A stretch of DNA of 64,000 nt from Prosthecodimorpha staleyi (lineage in GTDB: Bacteria > Pseudomonadota > Alphaproteobacteria > Rhizobiales > Ancalomicrobiaceae), in NCBI RefSeq assembly GCF_018729455.1, contig NZ_JAHHZF010000008.1:62001-126000 (forward strand), written 5' to 3'. The first letter of the stretch is position 1. Each line of letters begins with the position of its first letter. Positions 58,925 through 64,000 of this stretch are shown here, in pieces. Both the position numbers and the translations under genes were made by a program. The notes beneath the pieces are model-generated. The model saw nothing but the letters and a program-made list of their open reading frames with translations. It did not search any database and was not told the DNA's origin.

Positions 58925-60513
58925 GGCACGTTCCGGCCGGGCTTCCGACGCCCGGCCGCTCCGGTTCGGCCCCGACGGAGATCGCGGGCGGGACCCGGCG
59001 CGTCGCCGACGCGGCCGGTCCCGGAAGCGCGCCCGGCACCGGCCCGGTGCGCCGTCGCGGCGCCTGGCGCCTGGCGCCGGGCTTCGCGCTCGCCCTGATC
59101 CTCACCGGCTGCAACGCGGTGGTCGGCACCACCGATTCCATGATCGACACCGCGCCGGCCGTGGCCACGGCCAGTGCGGCCGCCGGCGTCAACCCGCCGG
59201 CGCAGGACCCCGAGCACAACCGCATCGTCGCCACCTATGGCGGCCTCTACGACGATCCGAATGCCGCCCGGGCGGTCGCGCGCGCGGTCGGCCGGCTGGT
59301 CGCGGCCTCCGACGATCCGTCGCAGTCCTACCGGATCACCATCCTCAACTCGCCGGTGGTCAACGCCTTCGCGCTGCCGAGCGGCAATCTCTACGTCACG
59401 CGCGGCCTGCTGGCGCTTGCCAACGACACTTCCGAGGTCGCCGCCGTCGTCGCCCACGAGATGGCCCATGTCACCGCCCGCCACGCGGTCGCCCGCGCGC
59501 GCCGGCAGGAGGCCGCGCAGGTCGTCAACCGGGTCGTCTCCAACGTCTCGCAGGAAAGCGATGCGCGCCTGGCGCTGACGGCGACGCAGATGTCGCTCGC
59601 CCGCTTCAGCCAGGTGCAGGAACTGGAGGCCGATAGCGTCGGCGTGCGCACCCTGGCGCGTGCCGGCTTCGATCCCTTCGCGGCCTCGCGCTTCCTCAGT
59701 TCCATGGCCCGCTATGCGGCCTTCCGCTCGCTGCGGCCCGCCGCCAACAGTTCAAACGGCAAGCCGGACTTCCTGTCCTCGCATCCCTCGACGCCGGAGC
59801 GGATCGCCTTCGCGGTGCGCGCCGCGCGCGAGATCGGCGCGCCGGGCATCGGCGAGCAGGAGCGCGAGGCCTTCCTGCAGGGTCTCGACGGCATGGTCTA
59901 TGGCGACGACCCGTCCGAGGGCTTCGTCCGTGGCCGGGCCTTCCTGCACAAGGCGCTCGGCATCCAGTTCGGCGTGCCGAACGGTTTCGCCCTGGAAAAC
60001 ACGTCAAAGGCGGTGCTCGCCACCAACGCGGCCGGTACGGCCCTGCGCTTCGACGGCGTGGCGGTGCCGGTGTCCACCGCGCTGACCGACTATATCCAGT
60101 CCGGCTGGATCAACGGCCTGCAGACCGACAGCGTGCAGGCGACCCGGATCGGGGACTATGACGCGGCCACCGCCACCGCGGTCGCCGACGGCTGGACCTT
60201 CCGCATCGGCGTCGTCCGCAAGGACCGCACGACCTACCGCTTCATCCTGGCCGCGCAGGACCCCACGGTCCTGACCGACCAGATCTTCCGCGAGACGATG
60301 GAAAGCTTCCGCGAGTTGTCGCCGACCGAATCGGCTCGCCTGCGGCCTTTGCGGATCCGCGTCCACAAGGTGCGTTCGGGCGATACGATCGAGCGGCTGG
60401 CCGAATCCATGCAGGGTGTCGACCGCAAGCTCGAACTGTTCCGCGTCCTCAACGGCCTCGACGGCGCCGATGCGATCGAGCCGGGCCGGATGGTCAAGCT
60501 GGTGGTGGATTGA
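58912..60513 (+). CDS. M48 family zinc metalloprotease lipoprotein with LysM-like C-terminus
   Basis: This protein of up to 533 residues has a lipobox LTGC (about 64-67), an M48 protease domain with zinc motif HEMAH (182-186) and a downstream ELEAD segment with the third ligand, then TPR-like/BepA-related region, and a C-terminal LysM-like repeat (VHKVRSGDTIERLAESM...). Such lipoproteins are quality-control proteases for outer-membrane assembly. The first 45 residues before the lipid signal are implausible; a GTG at 59047 (reading RRRGAWRLAPGFALAL) would give a normal lipoprotein signal. It is coupled to the SNase-like gene, a conserved pair in related bacteria. Confidence 0.88.
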   Translation: MGALGHVPAGLPTPGRSGSAPTEIAGGTRRVADAAGPGSAPGTGPVRRRGAWRLAPGFALALILTGCNAVVGTTDSMIDTAPAVATASAAAGVNPPAQDPEHNRIVATYGGLYDDPNAARAVARAVGRLVAASDDPSQSYRITILNSPVVNAFALPSGNLYVTRGLLALANDTSEVAAVVAHEMAHVTARHAVARARRQEAAQVVNRVVSNVSQESDARLALTATQMSLARFSQVQELEADSVGVRTLARAGFDPFAASRFLSSMARYAAFRSLRPAANSSNGKPDFLSSHPSTPERIAFAVRAAREIGAPGIGEQEREAFLQGLDGMVYGDDPSEGFVRGRAFLHKALGIQFGVPNGFALENTSKAVLATNAAGTALRFDGVAVPVSTALTDYIQSGWINGLQTDSVQATRIGDYDAATATAVADGWTFRIGVVRKDRTTYRFILAAQDPTVLTDQIFRETMESFRELSPTESARLRPLRIRVHKVRSGDTIERLAESMQGVDRKLELFRVLNGLDGADAIEPGRMVKLVVD

Positions 60514-60851
60514 AGCGCGGGTTTACGGCCCGACGCTTCGGCCGGGAATGCGCTGCGGGATAGGCAATCACCTCCCGATGCCTCAATGCTCCGGGTACCC
60601 CGCCCGATCCCTCGGCCGCATCCCCGGACAAGGCCCGTGAGGGCCGCCGATCCGGGGCCTACTCGCTCCGCAACGGCATCAAGATCGTGAACCAACTCAA
60701 GGCCTTGTGGCAATCCGACCGCAGAGTGGGTCCCGGCTCTCCGCTGACGCTTCGGCCGGGAATGCGCTGCGGGATGGGGCCTCAGATCCCGGTTCTTTCC
60801 GCTCGACAGATCGGGTCCCGCTCCGGTCTCGCCGCCGCACGTGCTTCGAAC
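60514..60851. repeat. Palindrome-rich intergenic region with a 30-bp direct repeat
   Basis: This 338-bp region holds no gene. A 30-bp identical sequence occurs at 60532-60561 and 60746-60775 (core GCTTCGGCCGGGAATGCGCT). Between them is a nested hairpin with arms CCCCGGA (60622-60628)/TCCGGGG (60651-60657) outside and GGCCC (60632-60636)/GGGCC (60641-60645) inside. Such GC-rich palindromes resemble dispersed intergenic repeats of alphaproteobacteria; termination between the convergent M48 and S4 genes is a likely function. Confidence 0.75.
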
Positions 60852-61286
60852 TCAGAAGGTGTCGTCGGGATCGGACTCGAAGGCATCGAGACGGCGGCGG
60901 TCGCGTTTGGTCGGGCGGCCGGTGCCGGGGTCGCGCAGGGCCGGGGCGGGCTCGCGGGCTTCGCGCGGCGGCGGTGGTGGGCTCAGATCCTCGTAGAGCC
61001 GTTGCGCTTCGGGCGCCGACCCGCGCCGGTCGGCGAATCCGGCGACCTTCAGGATCAGCACGCGATGCGGCAGCGTGATGGTCAATACGTCGCCGGGACG
61101 GACGACCTCACTGGACTGGTCGACCTTCTCGCGGTTCTTGCGCACATGCCCGGCCTCGGCGAGCTTCTGCGCCAGACTGCGCGTCCTGACCACGCGCGCA
61201 TGCCACAGCCACTTGTCGATGCGCTGCCGGCCGGCTGCCGCTGTGCCGTCGCGTGTCCGGGGTACGTCGCCTCGATCCTCGGCCAT
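60852..61286 (-). CDS. S4-domain RNA-binding protein (Hsp15-like)
   Basis: This 144-residue protein has an S4 RNA-binding domain (about 19-85): RIDKWLWHARVVRTRSLAQKLAEAGHVRKNR, then VVRPGDVLTITL, and a basic C-terminal tail with RPTKRDRRRLD. The length and tail match Hsp15 (HslR), which binds stalled 50S subunits carrying nascent peptide. It lies downstream of the helicase gene on the same strand (55-bp gap), a pairing common in Hyphomicrobiales. Confidence 0.88.
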   Translation of the reverse strand: MAEDRGDVPRTRDGTAAAGRQRIDKWLWHARVVRTRSLAQKLAEAGHVRKNREKVDQSSEVVRPGDVLTITLPHRVLILKVAGFADRRGSAPEAQRLYEDLSPPPPPREAREPAPALRDPGTGRPTKRDRRRLDAFESDPDDTF

Positions 61287-61341
61287 CCCGCCTCAACGGA
61301 TGCGAAAGCGGGGTCCGGTTGCCCGCACCCCGCATCCCAGG

Positions 61342-64000
61342 TCACTTCTTGCCCTTCTGCTCCAGTTCCGCCTTCAGAGCGGCGAGCTTGGCAAAGGGCG
61401 AGTTCGGATCGATCGGCTTCTCGGGGCGCTTCGGGCGATCGTCGCGGCGCGGACCGCTGCCGCTGCCCTGGTTCCCCTTCCAGCCTTCGCGTTGGCCGCC
61501 ACCCTCCCGATGGGCGCCGTCGCGATGGCCGCCGTCGCGCGGAGCACCGTCGCGCTGACCGCCGTCTCGATTGAAGCGCTCGCGGCCGCCGTCGCGCGGA
61601 CGGTCGCCGCGCCCTTCGGGACGATCGCCCCCGCCGCGGCGCTCGCCACCGTCGCGCTTCGGTTCGCCCTCACCGCCGGCCGGCCGGGGACCGCGTCCCT
61701 CCGGGCGGTTGGCGCCGCCCTCGCGCGCCACGCGCTGCGGGCCACGCTGGTCGCGGCCGCGCGGTCCCTGCTCGCGCCGTTCGAACCGGCCCGGCCGCCA
61801 GATCTCGATCTCGATCTGCTCGGTGGCGGGTTCCGATGCCGCCGACGCGACCGGTGCCGCCATCTCGGACTCACCCGCCGGTGCGGCCTCCGCCGCCATC
61901 TCGGCCGCCTCCGATGCCGCTTCGATCGGCTCGACCTCGGCAGCTTCGGTGACGTCGGTCAGAGCCTCGGTGACCAGGGCCTCCTCGGCCGCCGCCAGGG
62001 CTTCCGGTCCGCCGTCGCTCTCGGAGGCCGCGAAGGTGGCCAGCGTCTCGGCGCGCTCGGCAATGGCCGCGACCTCCTCGGCCGTCGGCTCGCCGGCCGC
62101 CACCGCGGCTTCGGCCGCATCGTCCGGTGCCGACGCCGCCATCGCGACGGCCTCTGCCTCTGCCGGTGCCGTCGTTTCGGACTCCGTGCCGGTCGCCGCC
62201 GTTTCGGCGATGGGGGCCGCGACCGGGCGGGTCACCTTGCGGCGTTCGAGCCGGTAGCCGAGCGACTTCAGGATCGAGGCGAAATCCTCGCCCGAGCATC
62301 CGACCAGGGATGTCATCGCGACCGTCACGGCGAAGCCGCCGCCGCCCGGGACAGCGCCGTCCGGCGGCTGCACGCTCGGATCGAGCGGCTTCCAGGCGAT
62401 CAGCGGCCGGACCAAGTCGGCCAACCGCTCCAGGATATCGATGCGCACGGCGCGCTCGCCGCAGACGCGGTAGCCGACCACCTTGTAGAGCGCTTTCGGG
62501 ATGGTCTTGTCGACCGGGATCGAGGTCCGGCCCGACATCGACAGCTGATGCAGCCCGTTGACCACCTGGGCGTCGACATTGCCGTTCTTCAGCGCCCAGA
62601 GCTGCGCGATCAGACCGCTCGGCGCGGGCTTGAGCAGCAGCGGCAGGAAGATGTGGTAGGCGCCGAAGCGCACGCCGTACTTGCGCAGCGAGGCCCGCAT
62701 CGGCTGGTCCAGCGCCTTGACCTCGTCGGCAATGTGCTGGCGTTCCAGCACGCCGAGCGCCTCGATCAGCTGGAAGGCGACGCCGCGCGCCATGCCCTCC
62801 AGATCGGGTGCGTCGCGCAGGTCGATCAGCGGCTTCAACAGCCCCTCGACATGGGCCTTGACCCAAAGCGCCAGGCGGGTGTCGACCTTCTCGCGCGCCG
62901 GTCCGGTCAGCTGGTCGTCGGCCAGCACGATGACGGCCGGCGTCAGGGCGTTCTGCCCGACGGAGAGCTTGGCGATGGCCTGGCCGAGCCAGCGGATGGT
63001 GCCGTCGGAGGCGAGGGCGAACTCGCCGTTCGGCGCCTTCGACAGTTTCTCCGCCCGCGTCTCGATCTCGCTGGCGAGCGACTTGGCCGCGGCATTGCGC
63101 ACGGCCTTGGCGTCCGTACCCTCCGCGGTCTGATCCGGCGCAAACCGGAAGCCGTCCAGGTGTCCGACACGATGGCCTTCGACGAGGACGTCCCCTTCGG
63201 CCGTGATTTCCGCTTCGAGCATGGCGTTCTCTCTCAGACGTCTCATGAGTACCGACGTCCTGCGATCCACGAAACGCTGTGTGAGGCGATCGTGCAAGGC
63301 ATCGGACAGCCGATCTTCGACGGCGCGGGTCGTTTCGCGCCAATATGTGGGATCCATGACCCAGTCGGGCCGGTTTGCAATGAAGGTCCAGGTCCGGATG
63401 TGTGCGATCCGGTTGGAAATCGTATCGATGTCGCCTTCCGTCTTGTCGGCCTCGGATACCGCGCGCGCAAACCAGTCGTCCGGAATGCGCCCGCGGCGGA
63501 CGAGATAATCATAGACGGTGGTGACCAGTTCGGCATGGTTGGCCGGCGCGATCTTGCGGTAGTCCGGCAGCGCGCAGACTTCCCAGAGCAGGCGCACCCG
63601 GTCGGGCTTGTCGGCGAGCGACGTGATCAGGTCGTCGCGGGCGGCGAAGTCGAGCGCCGTGTAGTCGTCCGCCGGTGGCGCGCGGGTCAGGCCCTCTTCG
63701 CGCGGCACCTCGTCGAGGGCGGCGCGCAGCGCGCGGATCGAGGCGAAGTCCAGGTGCGAATTGCGCCACTGGATGGTCTTCAGGGGCGCGAACTGGTGGC
63801 TTTCGAGGGCCTGGACCAGTTCGTCGTCGAAATCGTCGACGCGGCCGGTGACCCCGAAGGTGCCGTCGCGCAGATGGCGGCCGGCCCGGCCGGCGATCTG
63901 GCCGAGCTCGCCGGCGGTCAGCTGACGGTACTGGTAGCCGTCGAACTTGCGGTTGCCGGCGAAGGCGATGTGGTCGACATCGAGATTGAGGCCCATGCCG
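61342..64000 (-). CDS. Suv3-like helicase, 5' part beyond window edge
   Basis: At least 886 residues are present. The beginning, GMGLNLDVDHIAFAG followed by QLTAGELGQIAGRAGRH (helicase motifs V and VI), is the end of a superfamily 2 helicase core like mitochondrial Suv3; motifs I-III lie outside the window. A long helical region follows (about 100-600). The last 300 residues are low-complexity: an Ala/Glu/Thr-rich acidic stretch, then an Arg/Gly/Asp-rich basic tail with RDGG, RPEGRG and REGG repeats that probably bind RNA. Suv3-like helicases act in RNA turnover. The stop is at 61342, upstream of the S4 gene. Confidence 0.88.
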   Translation of the reverse strand, partial: GMGLNLDVDHIAFAGNRKFDGYQYRQLTAGELGQIAGRAGRHLRDGTFGVTGRVDDFDDELVQALESHQFAPLKTIQWRNSHLDFASIRALRAALDEVPREEGLTRAPPADDYTALDFAARDDLITSLADKPDRVRLLWEVCALPDYRKIAPANHAELVTTVYDYLVRRGRIPDDWFARAVSEADKTEGDIDTISNRIAHIRTWTFIANRPDWVMDPTYWRETTRAVEDRLSDALHDRLTQRFVDRRTSVLMRRLRENAMLEAEITAEGDVLVEGHRVGHLDGFRFAPDQTAEGTDAKAVRNAAAKSLASEIETRAEKLSKAPNGEFALASDGTIRWLGQAIAKLSVGQNALTPAVIVLADDQLTGPAREKVDTRLALWVKAHVEGLLKPLIDLRDAPDLEGMARGVAFQLIEALGVLERQHIADEVKALDQPMRASLRKYGVRFGAYHIFLPLLLKPAPSGLIAQLWALKNGNVDAQVVNGLHQLSMSGRTSIPVDKTIPKALYKVVGYRVCGERAVRIDILERLADLVRPLIAWKPLDPSVQPPDGAVPGGGGFAVTVAMTSLVGCSGEDFASILKSLGYRLERRKVTRPVAAPIAETAATGTESETTAPAEAEAVAMAASAPDDAAEAAVAAGEPTAEEVAAIAERAETLATFAASESDGGPEALAAAEEALVTEALTDVTEAAEVEPIEAASEAAEMAAEAAPAGESEMAAPVASAASEPATEQIEIEIWRPGRFERREQGPRGRDQRGPQRVAREGGANRPEGRGPRPAGGEGEPKRDGGERRGGGDRPEGRGDRPRDGGRERFNRDGGQRDGAPRDGGHRDGAHREGGGQREGWKGNQGSGSGPRRDDRPKRPEKPIDPNSPFAKLAALKAELEQKGKK

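Overview
The window reads as chromosomal DNA of a high-GC alphaproteobacterium, most likely order Hyphomicrobiales (Rhizobiales). Family-level evidence: CpdR, CarD followed by a sigma-32 factor with an RpoH box, a TIGR02302/DUF4175 protein, DUF930 and DUF2125 proteins, a divergent zinc-ribbon/hpt/cpdR operon facing ftsEX, and crotonyl-CoA carboxylase/reductase next to ethylmalonyl-CoA mutase. No phage, plasmid replication, transposase or CRISPR sequence was recognised. Most of it is ordinary core genome with short accessory pieces.

Layout. 0-7 kb: 3' part of an rtcB-like RNA ligase gene, then ureE-ureF-ureG (urease nickel chaperones, UreE with a very long His-rich tail) without urease structural genes, a TfoX C-terminal-domain protein, a YjfB-like motility protein, a TlpA thioredoxin, argH and an LptM-like lipoprotein. 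7-12 kb: a large TIGR02302 membrane protein, an AT-rich orphan gene, and an M24-fold protein closely resembling the DMSP lyase DddP. 12-18 kb: TetR regulator divergent from a three-gene RND efflux operon (two adaptors, one pump), with palindromic operators between them. 18-24 kb: zinc-ribbon protein/hpt/cpdR operon opposite ftsE-ftsX-ydcF-like-plsC. 24-34.5 kb: housekeeping and envelope genes (ChaC, DUF2125, GNAT, L,D-transpeptidase, receiver protein, AEC carrier, GluQRS, AlkA-type glycosylase, esterase, HNH protein, DsbB, YqaA/DedA).

34.6-37.1 kb is an accessory island after a tRNA-Leu(CAA) gene. It holds a 517-residue protein with a DUF4365/PD-(D/E)XK-like N-terminus and a broken methyltransferase remnant. 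37-43 kb: a large alpha/beta hydrolase, a MarR/AhpD-like divergent pair with an operator, a cluster of strong inverted repeats, and a divergent pair of citrate-synthase-fold genes, one of which carries an N-terminal helix-turn-helix and has a perfect inverted repeat next to its start codon. 43-48.4 kb: DUF930 protein and the ethylmalonyl-CoA pathway genes ccr and ecm, with a small membrane protein between them. Citrate synthase, ccr and ecm lie within 8 kb and all act on acetyl-CoA entry into central metabolism.

48.5-64 kb: two low-complexity Gly-rich exported proteins, the second in a row with an OmpR/PhoQ-type two-component system; fdxA, carD, rpoH; a secreted small protein; MltB-type lytic transglycosylase; tRNA-Arg(CCT); a degenerate thermonuclease-fold protein and an M48 metalloprotease; a palindrome-rich intergenic region; an Hsp15-like S4 protein; and the 3' part of an Suv3-like helicase gene that runs off the right edge. 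The most interesting items are the HTH-citrate synthase pair, the DddP-like protein, the island nuclease candidate and the UreE tail.
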